NCBI RefSeq assembly: GCF_004310665.1
Contig: NZ_SIXF01000001.1
Location: 496,001-560,000 of the forward strand
From: Pedobacter kyonggii
Lineage (GTDB): Bacteria; Bacteroidota; Bacteroidia; Sphingobacteriales; Sphingobacteriaceae
Direction of reading: 5' to 3'
DNA length: 64,000 nucleotides
Both the position numbers and the translations under genes were made by a program. Within the stretch, counting starts at the first letter, position 1. Each line of letters begins with the position of its first letter. Positions 39,093 to 47,826 of this stretch are shown here, in pieces. Below the pieces are notes generated by a model, which was not told where the DNA came from, ran no database searches, and saw only the letters and a list, made by a program, of their open reading frames with translations.

Positions 39093-39977
39093 ATGCTAGG
39101 GAAAATTGAATTTAAGAAAAGAAGAGACTTCGGACAGGTGATTAACGACACCTTTACCTTCATGCGTCAAAATTTTAAGCCCCTCATTAAAATATATTTC
39201 ACATTTTGTGGCTTATTTGTACTGGCCAGTATGTTAACCATGTTATTGCAACAATACAAAATGGTAAACATCATCAATACCATCGGTAATGGAAGAAATG
39301 CCAAAGGCTTAGGTTTTTCAGCTTTATATGGATTAGAGTATTTCTTATCTATTTTATTCTCTTTAGCAACATATGCCAGTATGAGTGTTGCTATACTTTC
39401 TTATATCTCTATATACGTGCAGAAAGGGAACCAAATACCAACCACCGATGAGGTATGGGGATATTTTAAGTATTACTTCTTCAGGATTTTTGGGAGTTCC
39501 CTTTTATTGATGCTGATGCTTGGTGTAGCCATGTTATTCTGTGGGGTGCCTTTCTTCTGGCTATTTCCTTATGCGGCCATGACGCTCCCCATAATGGTAA
39601 TCGAAAATGGTTCTTTAGGTTACTCCTTTAGCAGAAGCTTCAAAATTATTAAAGATAATTTCTGGATTACTTTTGGCACGCTGATCGTGGTATGGATTAT
39701 TGTTTATGCTTGTATGACCATGATCATTTTACCTACAAGCATTTTTAATATGATTGGTATGTTTACCCATAAAACACCGCACATGTCTTTAACACTTACC
39801 ATGATTACAACTGTTTTGCAGTCATTATGCCAGGTATTTACCGTCATCCCGATTATTACCATTTCATTGGCCTATTTCAGTTTGGTTGAACAAAAAGAAA
39901 GCACTGGCCTGATGGAACGTATCGCAAATTTTGGCAATACCGAAAAACCCATAGATACCAGACCTGAAGAATATTAA
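39093..39977 (+). CDS. Multi-pass membrane protein of the MoxR-associated cluster
   Basis: The 294-aa protein has a short basic N-terminus (LGKIEFKKRRDFGQVINDTF) and about six membrane helices, among them GCF-rich VAMLFCGVPFFWLFPYAAMT. The segment MVIENGSLGYSFSRSFKIIK and DNFWITFGTLIV is the pattern of the glycerophosphodiester-phosphodiesterase-type membrane domain (DUF4013/DUF7544-like), a transport or scaffold fold with no active site. I do not assign a function. It starts 1 nt after the SpoIIM-like stop and ends 1 nt before the DUF4129 gene, so its product is expected to act with theirs. Confidence 0.8.
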   Translation: MLGKIEFKKRRDFGQVINDTFTFMRQNFKPLIKIYFTFCGLFVLASMLTMLLQQYKMVNIINTIGNGRNAKGLGFSALYGLEYFLSILFSLATYASMSVAILSYISIYVQKGNQIPTTDEVWGYFKYYFFRIFGSSLLLMLMLGVAMLFCGVPFFWLFPYAAMTLPIMVIENGSLGYSFSRSFKIIKDNFWITFGTLIVVWIIVYACMTMIILPTSIFNMIGMFTHKTPHMSLTLTMITTVLQSLCQVFTVIPIITISLAYFSLVEQKESTGLMERIANFGNTEKPIDTRPEEY

Positions 39978-39978
39978 A

Positions 39979-40707
39979 ATGCAGCGTGCTCTATTCCGAT
40001 ATCTTCTTGTTTCTCTTTTGTTTTTTATTCCGGTAATTAACAAAGCACAAACGGCTAAACCTAAGCCTGTTACTGCTATAATTAAAACAGATAGCAGTAA
40101 GGTTATGACCTCGAAATTTGATAAAGAGGCCATAAGTAATTATAAAGAACAAAAAGAGTTTCAATACGACGAAATAGGTCAGCAACAATTATCGCTCTGG
40201 GATAAATTTTGGTTATGGTTTTGGAGTATAATCGGCGAGCTGTTTCAGGGAGCAGCATCTAATATTTTTTCCAGGTATATTTTTATCGGACTTGGTGTGG
40301 CGCTGATCATATTTATTGTGTTTAAGGTTATTGGTGCTGAAAAAATCTTCACTAAAAAATCGAAAGAAACAATCCTACCGTACGATGTAATTACCGAAAA
40401 TATCCATGAGATAGATTATGAACAGGAATTACAGAGATTAGTTACCGAAAGAAAATTCCGTTTGGCCGTTAGGCTTCTGTACTTGAGGGCGCTTAAAAAA
40501 TTGAGCGATGCCGAAATTATCCAGTGGCAGCCCGATAAAACCAATTATAATTATTTAATGGAAATTAGTAAGCCGGAGCTAAGAAACGATTTTGGCCAGC
40601 TTACCCTACAGTTCGATTATATCTGGTACGGCGATTTTCCTATCGATGAAGTGAAATTCGACCCCATTAAGCAATCATTTAACCAGTTTAACAACCAGAT
40701 TAAATGA
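39979..40707 (+). CDS. DUF4129 domain protein
   Basis: The 242-aa protein has a signal peptide or N-terminal anchor (LFRYLLVSLLFFIPVINKAQ), a central membrane helix (YIFIGLGVALIIFIVFKVIG, about residues 94-113) and the cytoplasmic C-terminal DUF4129 domain: ELQRLVTERKFRLAVRLLYL and WQPDKTNYNYL. DUF4129 domains occur next to MoxR ATPase and DUF58 proteins and in transglutaminase-like proteins. Its last 4 nt overlap the start of the DUF4350 gene (ATGA). Confidence 0.88.
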   Translation: MQRALFRYLLVSLLFFIPVINKAQTAKPKPVTAIIKTDSSKVMTSKFDKEAISNYKEQKEFQYDEIGQQQLSLWDKFWLWFWSIIGELFQGAASNIFSRYIFIGLGVALIIFIVFKVIGAEKIFTKKSKETILPYDVITENIHEIDYEQELQRLVTERKFRLAVRLLYLRALKKLSDAEIIQWQPDKTNYNYLMEISKPELRNDFGQLTLQFDYIWYGDFPIDEVKFDPIKQSFNQFNNQIK

Positions 40708-41894
40708 AAGGCTACAAATTATATCTGATTATCGGTTCCATTCTAATTTTGGGTTATTTAATTGCGCAGTATAATAAGCCTACGCCAACAAACTGGGCAC
40801 CAACGTATGCTGTTAAAGATAAAATCCCTTATGGAACATATATTTTATACAATAGAATTAAAGATATTTTGCCATCGGCAAGTATTCAACAGTCGAAAAC
40901 TGCTGTTTACACTACGCTAAAATCTAAAAAATTCAATAAAACGGCTTATATAATCGTTGCGCAAAAGACAGACGTCAGTAAAACTGATCTTGAACAGCTG
41001 ATAAAATATATGCAAGCAGGTAATGATGTATTTATAGCCACTTATGACTTAGGAAAAATAAGGAAGGAACTTAAAGTGCAAACTTCTACCGCAATGTCTC
41101 CAGAAGGAAGTACCTTAAATTTCACTAATCCAGAACTAAAAACCGATGCAAACTATGGTTTTGAAAGAGGTATTGGCAGCCAGTATTTTAGTAAGGTTGA
41201 TACAAGTAAAACCACAATACTTGGGGTAAATGGGAAAGGCCAGCCTAATTTTATCCGTTATGCTTACGGAAAAGGCAATCTTTACCTGATTGCTGAACCC
41301 GGTTTTTACACTAATTTTAATCTGCTGGATAAATATGGCGCAGAATATGCCGCTAAAACCCTGAGTTATTTACACGGAAATAAGCAGCTCATTTTTGACG
41401 AATATTTTTCTGCGCAAAAGAACACCACTACCGATATGCTCAGGGTGTTCTTTAAACATCCTGAATTGGAGTTTGCATACTATCTGGCCATATTTAGTCT
41501 GATAATTTTTGTTTTGTATGACATTAAGCGCAGGCAAAGAATTATCCCAATCGCAGATCCGCTTACTAACTCTTCTTTGGCCTTTGTTAATGTGGTGGGC
41601 AGTGTTTATTACCACGAGCGGAACAACCTCGATATAGCCTTAAAAAAGATCAATTACTTTATGGAGTACTTAAGGGCCAGGTATTATCTAAAGACCTACG
41701 ATATAGACAGCAAATTTGCCCAGGTCCTAATAGAGAAAACAGGTATTAATGAAGCGCTGGCCAAAACCCTGACCAAACATTTTATCCAAACGCCAACAAT
41801 GGGCGATTTAAGTGATACCCAATTGATTAATTTAAACGAAAGCATAGAACAGTTTTATAAAAATACGCAAAGCAATGGAACAAGAACAGTTTAA
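40704..41894 (+). CDS. DUF4350 domain protein
   Basis: The 396-aa protein has an N-terminal helix (LYLIIGSILILGYLIAQY), a periplasmic DUF4350 domain (NWAPTYAVKDKIPYGTYILY and the later GNLYLIAEPGFYTNFNLLDK), which resembles a degraded GATase-like fold, a membrane helix (FAYYLAIFSLIIFVLYDIKR) and a C-terminal cytoplasmic helical tail. Function is unknown. It overlaps the DUF4129 gene by 4 nt and the MoxR gene by 20 nt, evidence for a coupled operon. Confidence 0.9.
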   Translation: MKGYKLYLIIGSILILGYLIAQYNKPTPTNWAPTYAVKDKIPYGTYILYNRIKDILPSASIQQSKTAVYTTLKSKKFNKTAYIIVAQKTDVSKTDLEQLIKYMQAGNDVFIATYDLGKIRKELKVQTSTAMSPEGSTLNFTNPELKTDANYGFERGIGSQYFSKVDTSKTTILGVNGKGQPNFIRYAYGKGNLYLIAEPGFYTNFNLLDKYGAEYAAKTLSYLHGNKQLIFDEYFSAQKNTTTDMLRVFFKHPELEFAYYLAIFSLIIFVLYDIKRRQRIIPIADPLTNSSLAFVNVVGSVYYHERNNLDIALKKINYFMEYLRARYYLKTYDIDSKFAQVLIEKTGINEALAKTLTKHFIQTPTMGDLSDTQLINLNESIEQFYKNTQSNGTRTV

Positions 41895-42852
41895 CCCACG
41901 TACCGATTTAAGCGCCTTAAATGAAGCTGTAAATCAAATCAGAAATGTACTTGGAAATATCATTATTGGCCAAAAACAGGTTATTGATTTCTTAATTGTT
42001 GGTTTGCTTGCCGACGGGCACATCTTAATTGAAGGCGTACCGGGAGTAGCCAAAACACTTAGCGCAAAGTTGCTTGCAAAATCTATAGATGCACAATTTT
42101 CGAGGGTTCAGTTTACGCCCGATTTAATGCCATCTGATGTTTTAGGAACCCCGATTTTTAATACCAAAACAGGAGATTTCGAATTTAGGAAAGGTCCTAT
42201 TTTTGGCAATATTATTCTGGTTGACGAGATAAACCGTGCACCGGCAAAAACCCAATCAGCCTTGTTCGAGGTGATGGAAGAGCGCCAGGTAACCATAGAT
42301 GGCCATACCTATATCATGGACGAGCCTTTTATGGTATTGGCCACACAGAACCCGATTGAACAGGAAGGAACATATCGCCTGCCTGAAGCACAATTGGATA
42401 GGTTTTTATTCAAAATTGAGGTTAAATACCCTTCGCTAGAGGAAGAAACTGCGATTTTAATGGCTCAGCACACTTTAGTTAATAAAACACTATTAAACGA
42501 TGTAAAACCAGTATTGTCTGTTAAACAGATACAAGAGGCTAGGGCAATCATCCGCAATTTGTTTGTAGAGCCAAAATTATTGGAGTTTATCGCCAAAATT
42601 GTAAACGAAACCCGCAACAATTCGTCTCTTTATCTGGGCGCTTCACCAAGGGCATCTTTAGCAATTGTACACAGTGCAAAAGCTTTCGCTGCCATTCAAA
42701 ACCGCGATTTTGTTACACCTGAAGATATTATTGCTGTTGCAGCCCCTGTATTAGCGCACAGGATTTTGTTATCACCTGAAAAAGAAATGGAAGGATTAAC
42801 CACAAGCGACATCGTTAACCAGATTATTAAAAAAATTGAAGTACCACGGTAG
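41875..42852 (+). CDS. MoxR-family AAA+ ATPase
   Basis: The 325-aa protein is a MoxR-type ATPase: Walker A LIEGVPGVAKTLSAKLLAKS (about residues 50-69), the segment QFTPDLMPSDVLGTPIF, Walker B ILVDEINRAPAKTQSALFEV, sensor 1 MVLATQNPIEQEGTY and the arginine finger region YLGASPRASLAIVHSA. MoxR proteins act as chaperone-like ATPases for membrane or metal-containing partners, here presumably the DUF58 protein and the DUF4129/DUF4350 membrane proteins. Its start lies inside the end of the DUF4350 gene; 100 nt of repeat-rich spacer separate it from DUF58. Confidence 0.95.
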   Translation: MEQEQFNPRTDLSALNEAVNQIRNVLGNIIIGQKQVIDFLIVGLLADGHILIEGVPGVAKTLSAKLLAKSIDAQFSRVQFTPDLMPSDVLGTPIFNTKTGDFEFRKGPIFGNIILVDEINRAPAKTQSALFEVMEERQVTIDGHTYIMDEPFMVLATQNPIEQEGTYRLPEAQLDRFLFKIEVKYPSLEEETAILMAQHTLVNKTLLNDVKPVLSVKQIQEARAIIRNLFVEPKLLEFIAKIVNETRNNSSLYLGASPRASLAIVHSAKAFAAIQNRDFVTPEDIIAVAAPVLAHRILLSPEKEMEGLTTSDIVNQIIKKIEVPR

Positions 42853-42898
42853 GTCAGTTATCAGTAGCCGATTTTCAGTTTACGGTTGGCGACTAACA

Positions 42899-42930
42899 GT
42901 TAACCAGTTTAAACAATTAACCGATTAACC
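42899..42930 (-). repeat. 32-nt dispersed repeat, copy 2
   Basis: The reverse complement of 42899-42930 matches 29300-29331 at 31 of 32 positions. The copy lies between the MoxR and DUF58 genes, within an operon. Confidence 0.8.
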
Positions 42931-42952
42931 AACTTTTACAATTAATCCTATA

Positions 42953-44299
42953 GTGAAAAAATTCTTTCAGCAATATTATAACAATCTATTCCTAAGCGAT
43001 CGCTTATTTGCGGCTTTAGGCCTCTGCATTGTGCTTTTTTTGTTGAAGTTCTTTTTTGCCTGGATGGGCGATATCCCTGAAATTGCCACTGGCGCCGTAT
43101 TTGTTTTATTTTTTATCGATATTTTTATTCTATACCGAAATACCCAAGGGATTGATGTCAAAAGAATTACCTCGAAACGTTTGAGTAATGGTGATGAAAA
43201 TCCGATACAAATCGAAATCAAGAATAGTTATGGTTTTGGGGTAAATGCCAGGGTGATTGATGAAGTACCTTTTCAGTTTCAACTCCGGGATAAAGATTTT
43301 AAACTTCACCTAAAATCTGCTGAAGTAAAATCGATCCACTACAACCTGCGACCAACGAAACGTGGTGAGTATGATTTTGGCTTTATTAGAGCGTATATCA
43401 GTTCACCTTTGGGTTTAATCAACCGCCGTTATAATTTTGATGGCGCCAAGATCCTGCCTGTTTTTCCTTCTTTTATTAATCTTGGTCAATACGAATTGAT
43501 GGCCGCTTCACGCTATCTAACAGAATTCGGTATTAAAAAGATCAGGAAGATTGGACAAAGCAGCGAATTCGACCAGATTAAAAACTATGTTGGTGGCGAC
43601 GATATCCGAACCATTAACTGGAAAGCTACCGCCAGAAAAGGTGGCTTAATGGTGAATACTTATACAGACGAGAAATCGCAGAATATTTATTGCGTTATTG
43701 ATAAATCGCGTGTGATGCGCATGCCATTTGAAGGATTGAGCCTACTCGATTATGCTATAAATGCAACCGTTGCACTTTCGAAAGTGGCCATGCTTAAAGA
43801 AGATAAGGCAGGTTTAATTACGATATCTGAAAATATTGGCGCTGTTGTACCAGCAGATCGTAAAGCTTCTCAGCTTGGCAGCATCATGAATGTGCTTTAC
43901 AAAGAAAAAACAAGATACCTTGAAAGTAATCTCGAGGCACTATATTCCGCGGTACGATCAGTAGTGAAACAAAGGGGCCTTTTGGTTTTCTTTACCAATT
44001 TCGAAAGTTTATCGGCACTGCAAAGACAGTTGCCTTACTTAAAAAGAATAGCAAAATATCACTTATTGGTTGTGGTATTTTTCGAAAATACAGAACTAAA
44101 AGAATTAAGTACAGAACCTGCCAAAGATGTAGAAGGCATTTACCATAAAACCATTGCCGAGAAATTTATCTACGAGAAAAAACTAATGGTTAAGGAACTC
44201 AACAAACATGGCATTTTAGCCATCCTTACCCCTCCCCAAAAACTTACTGTTAATGTAATTAACCAGTATTTGGCATTAAAGGCACAGCAAAGGATTTAG
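42953..44299 (+). CDS. DUF58 domain protein
   Basis: The 448-aa protein starts at a GTG codon (KKFFQQYYNN follows), has two N-terminal membrane helices (about residues 16-52), a beta domain (RLSNGDENPIQIEIKNSYGF) and the DUF58 signature GGDDIRTINWKATARKGGLM, with the von Willebrand-like IYCVIDKSRVM next to it. DUF58 proteins partner with MoxR ATPases in a membrane-associated complex of unresolved function. It is the last gene of the SpoIIM-DUF58 run and is followed by an AGTTTGGAGTT-type repeat and the convergent nucleoid-protein gene. Confidence 0.92.
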   Translation: MKKFFQQYYNNLFLSDRLFAALGLCIVLFLLKFFFAWMGDIPEIATGAVFVLFFIDIFILYRNTQGIDVKRITSKRLSNGDENPIQIEIKNSYGFGVNARVIDEVPFQFQLRDKDFKLHLKSAEVKSIHYNLRPTKRGEYDFGFIRAYISSPLGLINRRYNFDGAKILPVFPSFINLGQYELMAASRYLTEFGIKKIRKIGQSSEFDQIKNYVGGDDIRTINWKATARKGGLMVNTYTDEKSQNIYCVIDKSRVMRMPFEGLSLLDYAINATVALSKVAMLKEDKAGLITISENIGAVVPADRKASQLGSIMNVLYKEKTRYLESNLEALYSAVRSVVKQRGLLVFFTNFESLSALQRQLPYLKRIAKYHLLVVVFFENTELKELSTEPAKDVEGIYHKTIAEKFIYEKKLMVKELNKHGILAILTPPQKLTVNVINQYLALKAQQRI

Positions 44300-44394
44300 T
44301 TTGGAGTTGAGAGTGGTGAGTTTGGAGGCACTGTTCTACTGAACCATGCTAGGTAACTCCAAACCCCAAACCCCAAACGCCCAACTCAAAACTC
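44297..44394. repeat. AGTTTGGAGTT-family inverted repeat between convergent genes
   Basis: TAGTTTGGAGTTGAGAG and GAGTTTGGAGG on the left are mirrored by AACTCCAAACC and CCCAACTCAAAACTC on the right, allowing a large imperfect hairpin. It separates the DUF58 gene from the convergent nucleoid-associated protein gene and may terminate transcription from both. Confidence 0.55.
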
Positions 44395-44396
44395 CT

Positions 44397-45455
44397 TTAC
44401 TCCTCTTCCCTAAAATATACCTTATAAAAGTTCATCGATTTATCATCGTCGTAACCTTTTTCGATCATCTCTTTATTGCCATGGATATAAATGTGGAAGT
44501 TTTTATCCAGCTTTAACACGCTTTTATAGGCACGGGCTTGTTTTTTAACGGCAGATTCAGCGATTTCAAAATTATCGGCAATCGGACTTTCGTACTCTTG
44601 CTCGTAATTCTTCTTATAGTTTTTGAATGATTCAATCCCTTCGGCATTACCAATTACTTCATTACCGAATTCCTCAATATCAAAGGTTTCTTTTTCTTTG
44701 AAATACTTCATCGAGCGGTTTAAGAGATCGATTTTATCCGCTTTGCTGATTTCGTAATCATCTTCAAGTTTCTGCGTAACGAAGTTTTTGTAAACCCCTA
44801 AAACATTATTGGTTTGGTTATAACTATCGTTCCTGATTTTCAGCTTCAAGAATTCATCTTTCCAGTAAACAGCAGAATCATTGCTACTTTTCGATTGATC
44901 CAACACCACAACTTTATAGCCTTCTTCTTTATCGACGTTAAAAATCAGGCAGCCTTTATCTAATTTATTAATACTGATGGCTTCTTGCTCGTAACTTACA
45001 TTAAAGCCATCCTGCTCAGGGTAAACTTTTAGGTAAGTATCTTTTGTTTCAGATTTAAAAACACCAACTACATCCAATTGCTCGCCTTCTATCTGCACCT
45101 TTTCAAAATAAGCGACATATAGCTCGCCAGATTTAATTTTTGGGTGGTTGGCTACATCGTATAAATGTTTGGCCAGTTGTTGCGAATCTTCGTGAAAAAG
45201 TTCGTTGTTTTCGAAAATTTCATGAACAAAATGAAATACTTCATTTAGTTCTAAATTATCGTTGGGGTGATAAAAACGGTAGACTTCATTTACCTTTTCG
45301 AAAGGTTTTAAGAAATACTGCATTAACAGGTTTCCCAACACTTCATCATCAATTTTTAAAGGCGCATCAGATAATTTGTAATATTCTTCAAGCAGTTTAT
45401 TGCCTGTATGGTGGATAGAAAGTTGCTTAAGTGAAGCCTCGAAAAATGAAATCAT
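44397..45455 (-). CDS. Nucleoid-associated protein (37-kD / NdpA-YejK family)
   Basis: The 352-aa soluble protein matches the nucleoid-associated 37-kD family: ISFFEASLKQLSIHHTGNKL at the start, IDDEVLGNLLMQYFLKPF, YVAYFEKVQIEGEQLDVVGV (the part equivalent to VAYF in YejK), FKSETKDTYLKV and the C-terminal IADNFEIAESAVKKQARAYK followed by FHIYIHGNKEMIEKGYDD. Its cellular role in Bacteroidota is not established; YejK is found on the E. coli nucleoid. It is a single gene, 64 nt downstream of the MarR gene on the same strand. Confidence 0.88.
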   Translation of the reverse strand: MISFFEASLKQLSIHHTGNKLLEEYYKLSDAPLKIDDEVLGNLLMQYFLKPFEKVNEVYRFYHPNDNLELNEVFHFVHEIFENNELFHEDSQQLAKHLYDVANHPKIKSGELYVAYFEKVQIEGEQLDVVGVFKSETKDTYLKVYPEQDGFNVSYEQEAISINKLDKGCLIFNVDKEEGYKVVVLDQSKSSNDSAVYWKDEFLKLKIRNDSYNQTNNVLGVYKNFVTQKLEDDYEISKADKIDLLNRSMKYFKEKETFDIEEFGNEVIGNAEGIESFKNYKKNYEQEYESPIADNFEIAESAVKKQARAYKSVLKLDKNFHIYIHGNKEMIEKGYDDDKSMNFYKVYFREEE

Positions 45456-45519
45456 GGGCGCAAAAATAGTAAAATCATTGGGTTAACCACCTCCGTCATT
45501 CAATCATTCTATAATTCAA

Positions 45520-46002
45520 TTATTTCTTGATATAAACCTCGGCCCTCTGCAGAAAGCTTTTTTCCTTTAAGGATGCCTCAACCTCATTTATAGCCTTCAT
45601 TAAGTTATTTTGAGTGTTCGTAATTTCTGCTGTGGCTTTAATAATCACATCCCAAACAGGCTCCATAGTGGAAAGAAGTGCTGTACCCTTTTCTGTAAGT
45701 TCAACCAAACGTTTACGGGTATCTACTTTATCTTTTTTAGACCGGATCAGTTTCTCCTTCTCCAATTCTTTTAACAAACTGATGGTAGAAGGGTGTGCAT
45801 AACCAATTTCATCAGACAACGAAACCACGTTCATCGTCGATTTTTTATATAAAGTATAAAGCACAGGGAACCATTTGGGTTGAAAATCAATTCCGAATGC
45901 TTTATAAATCAACAGACCATCTTTACGGATCTGATCGCTCAGCCTTTGCAATCGGGTAGAAACGGCCAATAAACCAGAAGCATCAATTACATTTTGTTCC
46001 AT
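45520..46002 (-). CDS. MarR-family transcriptional regulator
   Basis: The 160-aa protein has the MarR winged helix: YKKSTMNVVSLSDEIGYAHP, STISLLKELEKEKLIRSKKD (recognition helix about residues 70-80) and the wing KVDTRKRLVELTEKGTALLS. MarR dimers usually bind 16-24 nt palindromes near their own promoters and release DNA on ligand binding. Its start overlaps the GNAT stop (TAATG), so the two are translated from one mRNA whose promoter has a 26-nt palindrome between the -33 and -7 boxes, a strong candidate for autoregulation. Confidence 0.92.
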   Translation of the reverse strand: MEQNVIDASGLLAVSTRLQRLSDQIRKDGLLIYKAFGIDFQPKWFPVLYTLYKKSTMNVVSLSDEIGYAHPSTISLLKELEKEKLIRSKKDKVDTRKRLVELTEKGTALLSTMEPVWDVIIKATAEITNTQNNLMKAINEVEASLKEKSFLQRAEVYIKK

Positions 46003-46505
46003 TAAAGAGATTTTAAATCCAGGCTATAAAAAACATTGTCTACAGCCATCCTAGGAAAGTAAACCGGCAAATCTTCCATTGCAACTGATTTAAATCCGTT
46101 ACGTTCATAAAAGCGACAGGCGGCCTGCAATATGTCTTTAGTACCCAAATATACCTCATTCAATTTGTTATCATTGCAATATGTCAATAGGGTTTTTAAT
46201 AAGGCCTGCGCTACCCCCAGTTCCTTTCCGCGGAATTCTTTTTTAACAAACATTTTTCTAATTGCCCCCGATTGGTGCTCAGGTACAGCAATTAAAGAAA
46301 TAGTCCCAATCAATTCACCATTTAGTATGGCACCCCAAAAAGCACCGCCAGAACCATCGTAATTTTTTTCTATATCCAACAAATCTGGCTGTGCTGCCAA
46401 ATCGATATCGACATTAAATTCTATTTGCTGGATGGGTAGAATTAACCCAATAATCGCTTCACAGAATTGATTATCTAACCGTTCAATTTTAAAATCGTTT
46501 TGCAT
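46002..46505 (-). CDS. GNAT-family N-acetyltransferase
   Basis: The 167-aa protein has the GNAT fold with the acetyl-CoA binding motif RKMFVKKEFRGKELGVAQAL (about residues 85-104, pattern R-G-x-x-x-G in part) and the later CNDNKLNEVYLGTKDILQAA plus CRFYERNGFKSVAMEDLPVY. The substrate is unknown. It is the first gene of a GNAT-MarR pair with a 1-nt overlap. Coupling to a MarR regulator is typical of resistance or stress modules, so it may modify a toxic amine. Confidence 0.92.
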   Translation of the reverse strand: MQNDFKIERLDNQFCEAIIGLILPIQQIEFNVDIDLAAQPDLLDIEKNYDGSGGAFWGAILNGELIGTISLIAVPEHQSGAIRKMFVKKEFRGKELGVAQALLKTLLTYCNDNKLNEVYLGTKDILQAACRFYERNGFKSVAMEDLPVYFPRMAVDNVFYSLDLKSL

Positions 46506-46522
46506 TGCTAAATATTATTCGA

Positions 46523-46555
46523 CAAATATATGTAGTCAACTACATATATTCCAAA
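46523..46555 (-). promoter_or_regulatory. Promoter of the GNAT-MarR operon with operator palindrome
   Basis: On the reverse strand TTTG (46552-46555), a 21-nt spacer and TATATTTG (46523-46530) form a full Bacteroidota promoter. A perfect palindrome with 12-nt arms, AATATATGTAGT and its complement around CA (46525-46550), fills the spacer and overlaps the -7 box. A MarR dimer bound here would block the polymerase, so it is a likely autorepression site. Confidence 0.8.
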
Positions 46556-46620
46556 TGCAAATATCATTTGAACCTCAAATTTTAGGAAGGACTGGGAATT
46601 GTTTTGGTTATTGGAGAAAA

Positions 46621-47193
46621 TTATTTTGTGTTCTTTAACTTATTGAGAAAGTCGACAATCTTTTTATCAGCATAATTGGCCGCGCCTTCATGCCTGAAAG
46701 ACAATCTGCCTTGTTTATCAAAAATAATTGTTGTTGGTAAAGCGCCAGCAAATACTTTTTCAGGAATCTCGCTTTCTACTTTATAAACCGGCATTGCATA
46801 ATTACGGTCGGACATAAACTTGCCTGATTTGGCAAAATCGCCATCTGCATCCACAAAAATGAAGACAACATGTTTATCATCTTTAAACTGAGTATATAAT
46901 TTATTGATCGATGGCATTTCTGCTCTACATGGCGGACACCAGGTTGCCCAAAAATTAAGAAAAATAACTTTTCCTTTTAAATCGCCAAGATCAATCACAT
47001 TTCCTTTTACATCCTTAAACCGCATTCCGTTAAGGCTTGTTACGATTTCCTTTGGGCTTTCAACTTTTGGCGAATAAAAACCAATTTCCATTAATCCCTT
47101 AATTAAAAATGCTTTAGCATCAGGTACCAAAACAATTACCAAAAGGATAATGATAAATAATGCGTTGAATATATTTTTCCTGATAAACTTCAT
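46621..47193 (-). CDS. TlpA-family thiol-disulfide oxidoreductase, membrane-anchored
   Basis: The 190-aa protein has one N-terminal membrane helix (NIFNALFIIILLVIVLVPDA, about residues 7-26) and a thioredoxin-like domain with the active site FWATWCPPCRAEMPSI (CxxC reading CPPC), VIFLNFWATW before it and the cis-Pro loop GALPTTIIFDKQGR. It is expected to act in the periplasm on cysteine residues of exported proteins or in cytochrome maturation. It is divergent from the Cys/His-rich exported protein gene at 47381, so a functional link to that Cys-containing protein is worth testing. Confidence 0.92.
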   Translation of the reverse strand: MKFIRKNIFNALFIIILLVIVLVPDAKAFLIKGLMEIGFYSPKVESPKEIVTSLNGMRFKDVKGNVIDLGDLKGKVIFLNFWATWCPPCRAEMPSINKLYTQFKDDKHVVFIFVDADGDFAKSGKFMSDRNYAMPVYKVESEIPEKVFAGALPTTIIFDKQGRLSFRHEGAANYADKKIVDFLNKLKNTK

Positions 47194-47380
47194 TAATTGT
47201 TCGTTTTAGTTATCGTAAATAATAACGAAATGGGCTTCCAATTGGTACTTCAATAATTTATTAGAAGATTTAGACCCTTCATACGTTAAACTATTGATTA
47301 AATCACCAGTCAAAACAGCGCAAATACAATGTTACTTTGTAAATATATATAATTGCTTAGGAATTACTATTTTTGCCCTG

Positions 47381-47713
47381 TTGAAAAAGCATAGACAAAA
47401 CATTAAGAAATATCTATCAGCATTTATGCTGATTGTATTTGCTATTGCTTTAACTCCGTGGAGTGTACTTCACCACCATATCCCTCTTCCTGTTGTGCAG
47501 AAAGAGGTCAACTGTAAACACGTTAGCCATGTGCAGGCCCATGGCGATACCTGTTTAATCTGTAATGCTAGTTTTGAAAAAAATTATGTGCAAACGCACC
47601 ACATTTACAGAATCTTCTTATCGGCCAAAATTTTTAGTCGAACCGAGCCTACCTTAAAGAATGCTTTTACAGAAATAAAGCGTGCTTGCTTACGTGGCCC
47701 TCCTTTAGCTTAA
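47381..47713 (+). CDS. Small exported Cys/His-rich protein, possible metal binder
   Basis: I do not recognise a named family. The frame is open from 47294, but the TTG at 47381 (KKHRQNIKKYLSAFMLIVFA follows) gives a good signal peptide, so that start is preferred (110 aa). After the signal, the chain contains HHHIPLP, CKHVSHVQAHGDTCLICN with CxxC and several His, and THH, then ends ACLRGPPLA. Such clusters usually bind copper, zinc or heme. It immediately precedes a TonB-dependent receptor gene on the same strand (114 nt), which suggests a metal-acquisition pair. An alternative is a redox partner of the divergent TlpA protein. Confidence 0.7.
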   Translation: MKKHRQNIKKYLSAFMLIVFAIALTPWSVLHHHIPLPVVQKEVNCKHVSHVQAHGDTCLICNASFEKNYVQTHHIYRIFLSAKIFSRTEPTLKNAFTEIKRACLRGPPLA

Positions 47714-47826
47714 TTTTTTCTTTTCAAGTGCATCCGCGCTTAATCAAATTATTTACATGAGAAACTAAAACTAGCTTCATTACGCTATTGCTTTGGTTTT
47801 TCTATCATTTTTATTTACTACAACAC

